25,848 nucleotides of DNA from a bacterium. GTDB taxonomy: Bacteria; Bacillota_A; Clostridia; Lachnospirales; Lachnospiraceae. The translations under genes were made by a program, and so were the position numbers. Below, piece by piece: positions 7,140 to 15,099 of this stretch; position 1 is the stretch's first letter, and every line of letters starts with the position of its first letter. The DNA lies in contig SFQZ01000053.1 of the NCBI GenBank assembly GCA_004562915.1, forward strand, positions 1 through 25,848, given 5' to 3'. The notes beneath the pieces are model-generated. The model had not been told where the DNA came from. It searched no databases and saw only the letters and a list, made by a program, of their open reading frames with translations.

Positions 7140-8207
7140 TCATAAGATATCCGAATAATCCAGGAATGTGATACCATTTGTCTCATCTTCCACAATATCC
7201 GGCTCCTCACCGGCTGCTTTGGCTTTCTCTATCAATTCCTCTCTGGTGTAAGCCGGCATGGCCAGTCTTCTTACTTGTGGTGTTGTTTCCTTTGAAGCAG
7301 GCTCTTCCATTTTTTCCGGGATCTCAACTTCAATCACAGCACTTTCTTTTTCCGCTGTATCTTCTTTGGCGTTCTCATCCAGATCGATTCCCAGCATATT
7401 TGCTATATCCGCCGCAAAGAATGTACTTGTCTCATCAAAGAGTTTCTGATCTTCTTCTGAAGTCTCACTCTCACCGGTCATCGTCGCAGCAGCTTCTTTC
7501 ATCGGAAGCTCCTCTGGCTGTTCTTCTTCTGACTGCTCTTCATCTTTTGTTGCTTTTTTTGCCGCTTTCTTTTCTGCTTTTGCCGCTTTCTTCTCTTCCC
7601 GCAACGCTTCCTTCGCTGCTTCCTTTGCAGCTGCTTTCTCTGCTTTCTTTTCCGCTTTCAACGCTTTTTTCTTTTCTCTTCTGCTCAGTTCTTCCGGTTC
7701 ATCATCGGATTCACCATCTTCTTCGCCATCCTCATCCTCATCATCCTTTTTCCAGATTTCAGCAAGAATAAAAAGTATGATTACGAACACAACTGCCAAT
7801 CCGACGATAATCAATCCTTCTGTCGTTCTGAGAGCCATTGTCACATATCCGATAAACGGTACCGTAAAAAGAACCTTTTTCGCAGAACTTCCCAGCGTCA
7901 TCTCTTTCGTTCCGCCGTCCGTACTCAGTTTATCTTCCAATGTATAGCTTTCTCCATCAACTGAAGCAATCTCATACACATACTGACCGTCACCTTCATA
8001 TACCAGGATCTTGCTTCCTGTTTTTAATTGACTGCTGTCCCTGTCCAGCGCATATGTAACAGTTCCCTTTGCCAGATTGGTATCCATATCCACATCATCA
8101 ACAATAACCGTCGTCACCCCTACAAACGGCGGTATCAGCAGTCCTCCCGCCACTACAATCGCGCAAAGCAGGATAATATTCACAATCGTCTTTAAAAACC
8201 TTGACAT
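7140..8207 (-). CDS. Signal-peptidase-like membrane protein lacking the catalytic motif, with acidic Lys/Ala-rich tail
   Basis: The 355-aa product has a membrane segment at residues 7-29, an extracytoplasmic domain (about 30-128), a second membrane segment (about 130-152), then a long highly charged cytoplasmic region with an acidic stretch and Lys/Ala/Glu helical repeats (about 175-225). The layout and the blocks GTVTYALDRDSSQLKTGSKI and FTVPFIGYV resemble archaeal/SipW-type signal peptidases (S26B), but where SGSMEP with the catalytic serine should stand it reads DDVDMDTN, and the THR and KGDAN motifs are also missing. Enzymatic activity is therefore unlikely. The start has GAGGAGA upstream. 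Function unknown; it sits immediately upstream of the S10 operon. Confidence 0.8.
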   Translation of the reverse strand: MSRFLKTIVNIILLCAIVVAGGLLIPPFVGVTTVIVDDVDMDTNLAKGTVTYALDRDSSQLKTGSKILVYEGDGQYVYEIASVDGESYTLEDKLSTDGGTKEMTLGSSAKKVLFTVPFIGYVTMALRTTEGLIIVGLAVVFVIILFILAEIWKKDDEDEDGEEDGESDDEPEELSRREKKKALKAEKKAEKAAAKEAAKEALREEKKAAKAEKKAAKKATKDEEQSEEEQPEELPMKEAAATMTGESETSEEDQKLFDETSTFFAADIANMLGIDLDENAKEDTAEKESAVIEVEIPEKMEEPASKETTPQVRRLAMPAYTREELIEKAKAAGEEPDIVEDETNGITFLDYSDIL

Positions 8208-8258
8208 TTCGTACTCTCCTCATCATTTACAAATTGATTAATCCTGTTCATGGATTTC

Positions 8259-8287
8259 ATTATAGCCTTTTTTCTACTCTTCTGCAA
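8259..8287 (-). promoter_or_regulatory. Promoter of the signal-peptidase-like gene
   Basis: TTGCAG (8282-8287) and TATAAT (8259-8264) are spaced by 17 nt on the minus strand, about 50 nt before the start codon at 8207. The last base of the -35 box overlaps a 19-bp palindrome. Confidence 0.7.
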
Positions 8288-8305
8288 CCAATTTTAAAAA
8301 TTGGT
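8287..8305. promoter_or_regulatory. 19-bp perfect palindrome between divergent promoters (operator candidate)
   Basis: ACCAATTTT-A-AAAATTGGT is a perfect 9-1-9 inverted repeat. It abuts the -35 of the leftward promoter and lies about 20 bp upstream of the -35 of the rightward promoter, a position suited to a dimeric repressor controlling both genes. Because it is AT-rich, a chance palindrome cannot be excluded. Confidence 0.45.
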
Positions 8306-8325
8306 AAGGTTTTTTCATTTTTCCA

Positions 8326-8354
8326 TTGAATACAGGTTTCTTCTTTATTATAAT
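8326..8354 (+). promoter_or_regulatory. Promoter of the GNAT-PAP2 gene pair
   Basis: TTGAAT (8326-8331) and TATAAT (8349-8354) are separated by 17 nt on the plus strand. The predicted start of transcription near 8361 rules out the in-frame ATG at 8369 as a ribosome-bound start and supports 8417. Confidence 0.7.
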
Positions 8355-8416
8355 GAGAACACTATACGATGCCAGGATTAAAGGGCATCGTAAGGTCAAA
8401 GTCCCGGAGGCACAAT

Positions 8417-9187
8417 ATGAAAGATCTTACCGTCAAACCGACAATTAAAATGATCGAAGATTTATCACTGAACGCATGGCCATCCCATCAGATTCAATTA
8501 TATGACGGCTGGCTTCTCAGATTTTCCTATTTTTATACCCACAGAACCAACAGTGTAGAGCAGATTGGTCCTTCCACAATTCCATTGGAAGAAAAAATAG
8601 ATTTTTGCGAAAGTGCATATCGCCGTTGGGGTACGCCTTCTATTTTTAAAATTACTCCTCTTCTGGAGAAAAGTTTCGAAAATCGTCTGATACAGAGAGG
8701 ATATATGACACAGCACATCACAGAGGTCATGATCCTGTCTTTTCATAATTATACGTTAGGCACCCCCAATGCTCCCGTACAGCTTGAAAACACAATTAAC
8801 TCACGCTGGATCAACAGCCTGTTTGCACTGAAGAGTACTACGAGTGCCATTCACCGGCAAATTGTTCCCTCCATGTATCAGGCAATTCCAAAAGATACGC
8901 TGGCTGCCTCTATCACAAATGAACAGGGGCAGATTGTTGCCATCGGACTTGGTATCCTGGATCGTTCTTATATGGGTATTTATGCTATCCATGTACACCC
9001 CCGTTATCGTGGAAGAGGCTATGCCCGTTCGATCTGTAACAGTCTTTTGAATGTAGGAAAAGAAATGGGGCTGGACGGTGCCTATCTTCAGGTAGTCCAC
9101 GGCAATACCCCTGCAAAAAAGCTATACCTTTCTCTTGGTTTTGAAGATTTTTATAACTATTGGTTCCGAGTTCTTGATCTATATTAA
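8417..9187 (+). CDS. GNAT-family N-acetyltransferase
   Basis: The 256-aa product has a C-terminal GNAT acetyl-CoA-binding fold: motif A with IYAIHVHPRYRGRGYARS (residues about 188-205, the RxxGxG/A pyrophosphate loop at 197-204) and the GNTPAKKLYLSLGF motif B region near 229-242. The N-terminal half (WPSHQIQLYDGWLLRFS) resembles the tandem or degenerate N-terminal domain of two-domain GNATs. The ATG at 8417 has GGAGG 6 nt upstream; the upstream ATG at 8369 is only about 8 nt after the predicted transcription start. The substrate cannot be told from sequence. It is followed by the PAP2 gene 12 nt later, probably as one transcript. Confidence 0.85.
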   Translation: MKDLTVKPTIKMIEDLSLNAWPSHQIQLYDGWLLRFSYFYTHRTNSVEQIGPSTIPLEEKIDFCESAYRRWGTPSIFKITPLLEKSFENRLIQRGYMTQHITEVMILSFHNYTLGTPNAPVQLENTINSRWINSLFALKSTTSAIHRQIVPSMYQAIPKDTLAASITNEQGQIVAIGLGILDRSYMGIYAIHVHPRYRGRGYARSICNSLLNVGKEMGLDGAYLQVVHGNTPAKKLYLSLGFEDFYNYWFRVLDLY

Positions 9188-9199
9188 TTGGAGGCATTT

Positions 9200-10093
9200 A
9201 TGGATTTTTTAAGATTTCTGGCAGATTATCGTTCTCCTGTTCTGGATACGATTTTTCAATCCGCCACCTGGATTGCCCAGGAAACTGTAGTAGTCATCAT
9301 CATTTGCTGGTTTTACTGGTGTTGTAATAAAAAGCTCGCACATATTCTGGGATTCACATATTTTCTTTCCGGTCTTCTGGTCCAGACACTGAAAATCACT
9401 TTCCGAATCCCCCGACCGTGGGTTCTGGATCCTGATTTTAAAGCAGTAGAATCTGCCATTGGAGGAGCTACCGGCTACTCATTTCCCAGCGGTCATACCC
9501 AAAGCGGTACTGCCCTGTTCTCTACATTGGGATTTTATCTTAAAAACAAAGGATGGAAATTTCTTTGTTTCTTTCTGATGTGTTTCATTGGTTTTTCCCG
9601 TATGTATCTTGGTGTACACACCCCTAAAGATGTGCTGGTATCCATGGTTCTGACTCTGGCAATTTCTTTTATTGTATACTATCGTCCGGCTCCAAAGCTC
9701 GATCAGACCGAAAATGTAAAAATTTTCTCATTGATGCTTCTGATCATATGCATTCTGGTATTCCTCTATGCAGGCATCCTTTACTTTACCAATATAGCAG
9801 ATCCTGATATGACAGCCGACGCTTTCAAAGCAGGCGGTGCAGGTCTCGGTTTTGCTGCCGGTTATTATATAGAACAGACATACATCCGTTTTTCCATGCC
9901 GCAAACTGCCAAAGAAAAAGCCCTGCGTTTTTTTGCAGGACTCTTTTCCATCGTAGTTCTTATGATTATATTCAAACTAACTATAAAAAAATATCTTTTG
10001 GGAAATATAATATCCTATTTTCTTCTCATACTGTGGATCGTTGCTCTTTATCCTGCAATTTTCTCACACGAATCAGATAGACGGGCACGATAG
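9200..10093 (+). CDS. PAP2-family membrane phosphatase
   Basis: Integral membrane acid phosphatase of the type-2 phosphatidic acid phosphatase family, expected to remove phosphate from lipid phosphates or undecaprenyl pyrophosphate at the outer membrane face. The 297-aa product shows all three motifs: K65-x6-R72-P73, PSGH at 96-99, and S133-R134-x5-H140-x3-D144. About eight hydrophobic segments are present, with three or four extra ones after the catalytic domain. The ATG at 9200 has GGAGG 5 nt upstream; the in-frame TTG at 9188 would precede the site. Its last 68 nt overlap the convergent MATE gene. Confidence 0.88.
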   Translation: MDFLRFLADYRSPVLDTIFQSATWIAQETVVVIIICWFYWCCNKKLAHILGFTYFLSGLLVQTLKITFRIPRPWVLDPDFKAVESAIGGATGYSFPSGHTQSGTALFSTLGFYLKNKGWKFLCFFLMCFIGFSRMYLGVHTPKDVLVSMVLTLAISFIVYYRPAPKLDQTENVKIFSLMLLIICILVFLYAGILYFTNIADPDMTADAFKAGGAGLGFAAGYYIEQTYIRFSMPQTAKEKALRFFAGLFSIVVLMIIFKLTIKKYLLGNIISYFLLILWIVALYPAIFSHESDRRAR

Positions 10094-11378
10094 GGATTAA
10101 AGCTGCCAGCCAGGCACAGGGATCCGTCAGTACGATCCCTGTAAATCCCAACGGCTTTACAAGTACAACCACACCAATTGCACGGGCTGCCAGTTCAAAC
10201 ACTCCGCCCATCATTGGGAAAAATCCGTCCCCCAGACCCTGCAGTGAATTTCTAAACACAAAAATCATAGCAAGTGGTACAAAAAACCATCTGGCTATAG
10301 AAAAATATTCCGATGCATACACTGTCACTTCCCGGACATTTGCTGTAACAAACAGTCCCACAAAGGCTTCTCCTACCAACGTGATCAATACCATAGATAA
10401 AACACCTACAATCACAGCCAACACGCAGCCGGTACGTACTCCCTGTCGTACTCTATGAATATTTCCGGCTCCCCAGTTCTGACCTACATAGGTTGCCATT
10501 CCTACACCAAGAGCTATCATAATCTGCTGTGTCACCAGATTCATCACTTTACTTCCAGCCGAGAAAGCTGCTATCGGTATTTCTCCGAAAGGATTCAATG
10601 CGCTCTGTACGATCATAACTCCAAGACCCGTAATGGAAAACTGCAGTGCCATCGGCACACCCATTTTCATAAGATTTGTAAAGCTTCGCCACGAAAATCT
10701 TCCTTCTTCCCGACTGAATGCCAGAAAACGATAGCGTTTTGTCATAAATGTAATACACAGTACCGCCGATACTGCCTGTGAAATAACGGTCGCATATGCC
10801 GCTCCTGCCACACCCAGATGAAATACCCGAATCAGCAGCAGATCCAGCACTACATTCAGGATAGAGGAAAAAATCAGAAAATACAACGGCGTTCTGCTGT
10901 CCCCCAATGCTCTGAGTATACCGGAAAGCATATTGTACGCTATGCTTGCGGCAAGTCCCGCATAGATAATGCCTATATAGAGTCCTGTAGCATCCATAAT
11001 ATTCTCAGGAGTATTCATAAGCCTCAAAAGCCATCTGTTTGCCGCCAGACATCCCACAGTCATCAGAACTGCCAGTGCCACACACAGATATAATGACATC
11101 GCCACATAATGACGCAGTCTTTTCTGGTCTCCGGCTCCATAACTTTGTGAGATCAAAATAGAAAATCCGCTGGTAATTCCTGTGACCCATCCAAGCACAA
11201 TAAATGTCAAAGGTCCGGTAACTCCAACCGCGGCCAGTGCTTCCACACCGACAAAACGCCCCACAATAATAGAATCTACTATGGAATATATCTGCTGAAA
11301 TATATTTCCCAGGGCTACCGGTATTACAAATTTCAAAATCAGTTTCCAGGGTGTCCCTGTTGTCATATCATTCGTCAT
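10026..11378 (-). CDS. MATE-family multidrug/toxin efflux transporter
   Basis: The 450-aa product has about 12 membrane segments in two related halves, the classic length and layout of the MATE family, which exchanges cationic compounds for sodium or protons. The N-terminus GTPWKLILKFVIPVALGNIFQQIYSIVDSIIVGRFVG and the segment GLGVMIVQSALNPFG with FSAGSKV are typical. The first ATG is chosen because GGAGG is 4-5 nt upstream. It lies alone on the minus strand, downstream of the crh terminator. No substrate can be inferred. Confidence 0.9.
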   Translation of the reverse strand: MTNDMTTGTPWKLILKFVIPVALGNIFQQIYSIVDSIIVGRFVGVEALAAVGVTGPLTFIVLGWVTGITSGFSILISQSYGAGDQKRLRHYVAMSLYLCVALAVLMTVGCLAANRWLLRLMNTPENIMDATGLYIGIIYAGLAASIAYNMLSGILRALGDSRTPLYFLIFSSILNVVLDLLLIRVFHLGVAGAAYATVISQAVSAVLCITFMTKRYRFLAFSREEGRFSWRSFTNLMKMGVPMALQFSITGLGVMIVQSALNPFGEIPIAAFSAGSKVMNLVTQQIMIALGVGMATYVGQNWGAGNIHRVRQGVRTGCVLAVIVGVLSMVLITLVGEAFVGLFVTANVREVTVYASEYFSIARWFFVPLAMIFVFRNSLQGLGDGFFPMMGGVFELAARAIGVVVLVKPLGFTGIVLTDPCAWLAALIPIVPVYLIRVRKLQDKEQRSTV

Positions 11379-11443
11379 ATTTCCTCCAATGCAGCCCGGA
11401 GGGTTTTTATATCATAAGAAATTGAAAGGACTTTCGTTGATAT

Positions 11444-11480
11444 AAAGAAAAAGGAGCCACGGTCCTTACCTCAGCTCCTT
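11444..11480 (-). terminator. Intrinsic terminator after crh
   Basis: AAGGAGC (11474-11480 on the opposite strand) and GCTCCTT (11451-11457) form a 7-bp stem, extended internally by GGT/ACC, followed by TTTTTCTTT on the minus strand. It begins about 20 nt after the crh stop and closes the murB-rapZ-whiA-crh unit. Confidence 0.75.
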
Positions 11481-11501
11481 CCCACCTGCTTATATGTATA
11501 A

Positions 11502-11756
11502 TTATTGATTAGTAAGATATTTTTCGATTCCGGCAATCGCATCTTCTTCATCGCTTCCCTCAGCACTGATTACCACGCTCTCGCCCACATTCAGTCCAAG
11601 TGTCATCATTCCCATAATACTCTTCGCATTGACCCGTTTGTCTCCGCTCTCGACCTGAATCCTGCTCTCATACTGACTTGCAACCTGTACCAGCATAGCG
11701 ACCGGGCGCGCCTCCAAACCATTGGAAATCTGAATAGTAATCGGTTTCTTAATCAT
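11502..11756 (-). CDS. crh: HPr-like phosphocarrier with His15 replaced by Glu (Crh-like)
   Basis: The 84-aa product has the full HPr fold. The active-site block reads GLEARPVAMLVQ, with Glu at position 15 where HPr has the PEP-phosphorylated His, while the regulatory block VNAKSIMGMM keeps Ser46, the HPr-kinase target. In Bacillus Crh the same position is Gln15 and the protein acts only in catabolite repression through Ser46-P and CcpA. The same role is inferred here, not shown. The ATG at 11756 has AAGGAGG 6 nt upstream and overlaps the whiA stop by 8 nt. The gene order rapZ-whiA-crh mirrors the Bacillus yvcJ-yvcK-yvcL-crh cluster without yvcK. Confidence 0.85.
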   Translation of the reverse strand: MIKKPITIQISNGLEARPVAMLVQVASQYESRIQVESGDKRVNAKSIMGMMTLGLNVGESVVISAEGSDEEDAIAGIEKYLTNQ

Positions 11757-12714
11757 AATAATCCTCCTTATCCCTTCGCAGTTCATCCGCAATTCTGCTC
11801 AGTTTGCGCAGCCGGTGATTGACGCCTGATTTACCAACAGGCGGATTCAGCATCTCACCCAATTCTTTCAGGGTAGCATCCTGATATTGTAGTCTCAGAA
11901 CTGCAATTTCCTCCAGCCCTTCTGAGAGCTGAGAAAATCCCATATGTGTTTCTATATACCTGATGTCTTCAACCTGTTTCACAGCTGCCGATACAGTTTT
12001 ACCAATATTGGCAGTCTCGCAGTTAACTTTCCGGTTCACATTGTTGCTGATTTCTTTCAGAATCCGTATATTTTCCAGATTCATAAGAGAAATACTGGCT
12101 CCCATCAGGCCTAAAAGCTCAACAATCTGTGATCCTTCTTTCAGATAAACCACCTGATTTTTCTTTCTGTTCACAATCCGTGCATCCAACACCAGTTCCC
12201 TGAGAATATTCTGTACCTGCAAAGCGCGTTCCTCTGTGGTACATACGATCTCTAAATGATATGATTTTTCCGGATCACTGATGGAACCGGCCGCAAGAAA
12301 GGTTCCTCTTAAAAACGCCCTCTTACAGCACTCCTTCTGAATGATCAGACGGTTCATCGTAGATAGGTCTTCCGCAATCTCCAGATCCACTGTCACAAAC
12401 TTTGTAGCCTGGAGAATTCTTACCGCATCCTCATGAGAATTCACCTCCACCAGATATACGGTAGATTTTTTCAGATATGCATTCTTTCGAATACGGGTTA
12501 CTGCTTCTATCTTAAATGTTTTTTTCAATAATGTAAAGTACTTTCTTGCTACAGATATATTTTCTGTATGTACTACGATACGAAACCTGTCATCTTCAGA
12601 TATCGATACCTGTCCGCACACACTGAGAATAGCTGCTGTTTCAGCAATCTGACAATGCCTTGCAGAAGGCAGATGACGGGACAGTTCTTCTTTTACCTCA
12701 CTGGAAAATGACAT
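11749..12714 (-). CDS. whiA: WhiA-type DNA-binding protein
   Basis: The 321-aa product combines an N-terminal degenerate LAGLIDADG homing-endonuclease-like domain, visible as two repeats ending in KRAFLRGTFLAAGSISDPEK near residues 130-150, and a C-terminal helix-turn-helix (RLQYQDATLKELGEMLNPPVGKSGVNHRLRKL, about 275-307). In Streptomyces WhiA controls sporulation septation; in Firmicutes it affects chromosome segregation and division. GAGGT precedes the ATG. It starts 5 nt after rapZ and overlaps crh by 8 nt. Confidence 0.95.
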   Translation of the reverse strand: MSFSSEVKEELSRHLPSARHCQIAETAAILSVCGQVSISEDDRFRIVVHTENISVARKYFTLLKKTFKIEAVTRIRKNAYLKKSTVYLVEVNSHEDAVRILQATKFVTVDLEIAEDLSTMNRLIIQKECCKRAFLRGTFLAAGSISDPEKSYHLEIVCTTEERALQVQNILRELVLDARIVNRKKNQVVYLKEGSQIVELLGLMGASISLMNLENIRILKEISNNVNRKVNCETANIGKTVSAAVKQVEDIRYIETHMGFSQLSEGLEEIAVLRLQYQDATLKELGEMLNPPVGKSGVNHRLRKLSRIADELRRDKEDYYD

Positions 12715-12719
12715 CCTGA

Positions 12720-13613
12720 CTACCTCGTTTCGTCCATTCTTTTTCGGATTGCATCTTTTCCAATATCACGATGTTCCATCCGCACTCCATATTCTTCAGA
12801 CTTCTGAAGTCTCTGGTACAATCCGTTTGCCAATGTAACGGAGCGATGCTTTCCTCCGGTACATCCTATGCTTACAACCAGCTGATTTTTCCCTTCTAAT
12901 ATGTAATTTGGTATCAGAAACCTGATCATATCCTCCAGTTTATCCAGAAAAATCTGAGATGCATCAAACCCCATCACATATTCGCTGACAGGAGCATCAT
13001 TTCCGCTTAAAGGGCGGAGCTCGTCAATATAATAGGGATTCGGCAGAAAACGCACATCAAATACCAGATCTGAATCCGACGGAATCCCATATTTAAAGCC
13101 AAATGACAGTACCGTAATCATCAGACTTTTAAATCCCTGATTTTTCACAAAAATCTTGTCCAGTTCACTTTTCAATTCTCTTGTAAGCAGCTGACTGGTA
13201 TCCAGAATATAATCCGCATGTGCTTTTAAAAACTTCAGCTTTTCCCGTTCTTCTCTGATACCATTTTCTACTCTTCCGCTTCCCGCAAGGGGATGCGCCC
13301 GTCTCGTCTCCTTATAACGCTTAATCAGCACATCATCATCAGCTTCCAAAAACAGAATCTCATACTCCAATCCTGTCACGCTGATTTCTTCCAGTGCTCT
13401 TGCCAGCCCTTCCATGGCAGCCCCGCTCCGGATATCTACCCCCAGCGCAACTTTCTGAATGCTGCCCGAATTTCCCTCCGTAATAAACTGGGCAAACTTC
13501 TCCAGAAGAGGAATCGGCAGGTTATCCACACAAAAATACCCTGCATCTTCCAACATTTTCAGTGCCGTACTTTTTCCTGCGCCGGACATGCCCGTCACAA
13601 TTACAAATCTCAT
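12720..13613 (-). CDS. rapZ: RapZ/YvcJ-type nucleotide-binding protein
   Basis: The 297-aa product has a Walker A motif GMSGAGKS at residues 8-15 and the C-terminal signature GCTGGKHRSVTLANGL near residue 250. In enteric bacteria RapZ directs RNase E to GlmZ to control glucosamine-6-phosphate supply; in Bacillus, YvcJ hydrolyses nucleotides and affects competence. Which role applies here cannot be told. GGAGG lies 5 nt before the ATG. It follows murB by 15 nt, which links it to cell-wall synthesis. Confidence 0.95.
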   Translation of the reverse strand: MRFVIVTGMSGAGKSTALKMLEDAGYFCVDNLPIPLLEKFAQFITEGNSGSIQKVALGVDIRSGAAMEGLARALEEISVTGLEYEILFLEADDDVLIKRYKETRRAHPLAGSGRVENGIREEREKLKFLKAHADYILDTSQLLTRELKSELDKIFVKNQGFKSLMITVLSFGFKYGIPSDSDLVFDVRFLPNPYYIDELRPLSGNDAPVSEYVMGFDASQIFLDKLEDMIRFLIPNYILEGKNQLVVSIGCTGGKHRSVTLANGLYQRLQKSEEYGVRMEHRDIGKDAIRKRMDETR

Positions 13614-13628
13614 GCTTTCCTCCGCCCA

Positions 13629-14549
13629 TTATCCTTCATCAAAATTCCCTAATAATTTTACTTCCGGTTCCAGCCTCACCTGAAATTGCTCATATACTTT
13701 TTCCTGTACATCACAAATCAGCTGCCAGACATCAGATGCGGATGCATCTCCGGTATTGATCACAAATCCACAATGCTTTTCGGATACCTGTGCTCCTCCC
13801 ACCCGATATCCGCGAAGACCGGCATCCTGGATCAGTTTTCCGGCAAAATACCCTTCCGGTCGTTTAAATGTGCTTCCTGCGCTTGGATACTCCAACGGTT
13901 GTTTGGTCACTCTCTGCACCTTCAGTTCTTCCATCCGGTTCAGAATACTCTCCCTTTCTCCCGGACACAGCTGTATCACCGCTTCCAGTACAATATACCT
14001 TTTTTCCTTAATAATACTGGTACGGTATCCGAAATGTAACTCGGACGCATCCAGTACCAGAATCTCACCTTCATCGGTAAGTACAGTTACAGACTTCAGG
14101 ATATCTTTCATCTCACCGCCATAGGCTCCTGCATTCATAACTGCCGCTCCGCCTACAGTTCCCGGAATTCCTGATGCAAATTCCATACCGGTAAGTTTTG
14201 CCTCCAAGGCTTTTTTTGCTGTTGCGGACAGCAATGCGCCGGCCTGTACATAAATCTGTGTACCTTCTATACGAATTTCGTTCATATTTTTATAGATCTG
14301 AATCACAGCTCCCCGATATCCCTGGTCACTCACAAGAAGATTGCTTCCGTTACCAAGTACAAAATAGGGGATATTCTCTTCCCGGCAAATATGTATCAGC
14401 TCTGCCACCTGCACGTCTGTTGTCGGACACAGAAAATAATCGGCAGATCCGCCCAACCGGAATGTCGTATGCTTTCTCATCGGTTCTTCCGTCAGAACAC
14501 ATTCTTTTCCAATGACTTTTTCAAATTTACTGATGATATTTTCTCTCAC
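13629..14549 (-). CDS. murB: UDP-N-acetylenolpyruvoylglucosamine reductase
   Basis: FAD enzyme that reduces UDP-GlcNAc-enolpyruvate to UDP-MurNAc with NADPH in peptidoglycan synthesis, in the cytoplasm. The 306-aa type II form shows HTTFRLGGSADYF, the FAD-binding LGNGSNLLVSDQGYRG and GIPGTVGGAAVMNAGAYGGE, the catalytic serine in YPSAGSTFKRPEG and the terminal LEPEVKLLG with the catalytic Glu. The start is GTG with GAGGG 6 nt upstream. It is the first gene of the murB-rapZ-whiA-crh unit and has a roughly 110-nt leader holding a large inverted repeat. Confidence 0.96.
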   Translation of the reverse strand: MRENIISKFEKVIGKECVLTEEPMRKHTTFRLGGSADYFLCPTTDVQVAELIHICREENIPYFVLGNGSNLLVSDQGYRGAVIQIYKNMNEIRIEGTQIYVQAGALLSATAKKALEAKLTGMEFASGIPGTVGGAAVMNAGAYGGEMKDILKSVTVLTDEGEILVLDASELHFGYRTSIIKEKRYIVLEAVIQLCPGERESILNRMEELKVQRVTKQPLEYPSAGSTFKRPEGYFAGKLIQDAGLRGYRVGGAQVSEKHCGFVINTGDASASDVWQLICDVQEKVYEQFQVRLEPEVKLLGNFDEG

Positions 14550-14601
14550 GCCAATCCCTCTGTTCTATCTCATTTTCTATCTCATATGATGATACTAGCG
14601 C

Positions 14602-14649
14602 CAAAAAGTCGTACATTTCCATTCTTGTATGAAAATGCATGACTTTTTG
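14602..14649 (-). promoter_or_regulatory. Leader inverted repeat upstream of murB
   Basis: CAAAAAGTC (14602-14610) and GACTTTTTG (14641-14649) are perfect 9-bp arms; pairing extends inward across one mismatch by five more pairs (GTACAT against ATGCAT). The loop is 18 nt. It starts about 10 nt into the transcript from the predicted promoter. It may be an RNA hairpin at the 5' end or a DNA operator; no long U tract follows the structure. Confidence 0.5.
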
Positions 14650-14665
14650 ACACTGTAATTAATAT

Positions 14666-14695
14666 ATTATACTATAGATCTCCATATCCATGCAA
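14666..14695 (-). promoter_or_regulatory. Promoter of the murB-rapZ-whiA-crh unit
   Basis: TTGCAT (14690-14695) and TATAAT (14666-14671) are spaced by 18 nt on the minus strand, in the gap between spoVAE and murB. The predicted leader to murB is about 110 nt. Confidence 0.65.
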
Positions 14696-14731
14696 GACTT
14701 CTTCCATCAAGTTTTTAATCCTTAAAGGAAC

Positions 14732-15088
14732 TCATTGTTTCATTTTAGGCTGAAATACAAGACTCGCCAGATATCCGAAGATCAAAGCTGCGCTGATTCC
14801 CGCTGCACTGGCTTTAAAACCTCCTGTAAAAAGCCCCAGCACACCAGCCTGATCAATCGCATCCTTTACCCCCTGATATAAAAGATGACCAAATCCAATC
14901 AGTGGCACTGTGGCACCGGCATGTGCGTAATCCACCAGAGGCTTATATATTCCCAGCGCACTGAGAAGACTGCCGCAGCCCACAAGCAGCACCATGATAC
15001 GCCCCGGCATCAGTTTTGTTTTATCCAGTAATATCTGGACCAGCGCACAGATCAAACCGCCTACCCAAAAAGCATTGAAATATTCCAT
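14732..15088 (-). CDS. spoVAE: Stage V sporulation protein AE (SpoVAE/AEb)
   Basis: Small membrane protein of the SpoVA channel that moves dipicolinic acid into the forespore and out at germination. The 118-aa product has several hydrophobic segments and the family blocks GGLICALVQILLDKTKLMPGRIMV and HAGATVPLIGFGHLLYQG. The ATG at 15088 has AGGAGG 6 nt upstream; an ATG at 15103 precedes that site and is rejected. It is the last spoVA gene here; no spoVAEa-type or spoVAF gene follows. Confidence 0.93.
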   Translation of the reverse strand: MEYFNAFWVGGLICALVQILLDKTKLMPGRIMVLLVGCGSLLSALGIYKPLVDYAHAGATVPLIGFGHLLYQGVKDAIDQAGVLGLFTGGFKASAAGISAALIFGYLASLVFQPKMKQ

Positions 15089-15099
15089 ATGGATCCTCC

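Noticed and set aside
7178..7771. 197-codon Leu/Ser/Pro-rich plus-strand ORF
   Set aside because: It mirrors the Lys/Glu/Ala-rich tail of the membrane protein on the minus strand; composition is explained by that.
11379..11443. Promoter for the MATE gene
   Set aside because: AT-rich hexamers (TATGAT, TATAAA) are present, but none has a -35 box at a suitable distance.
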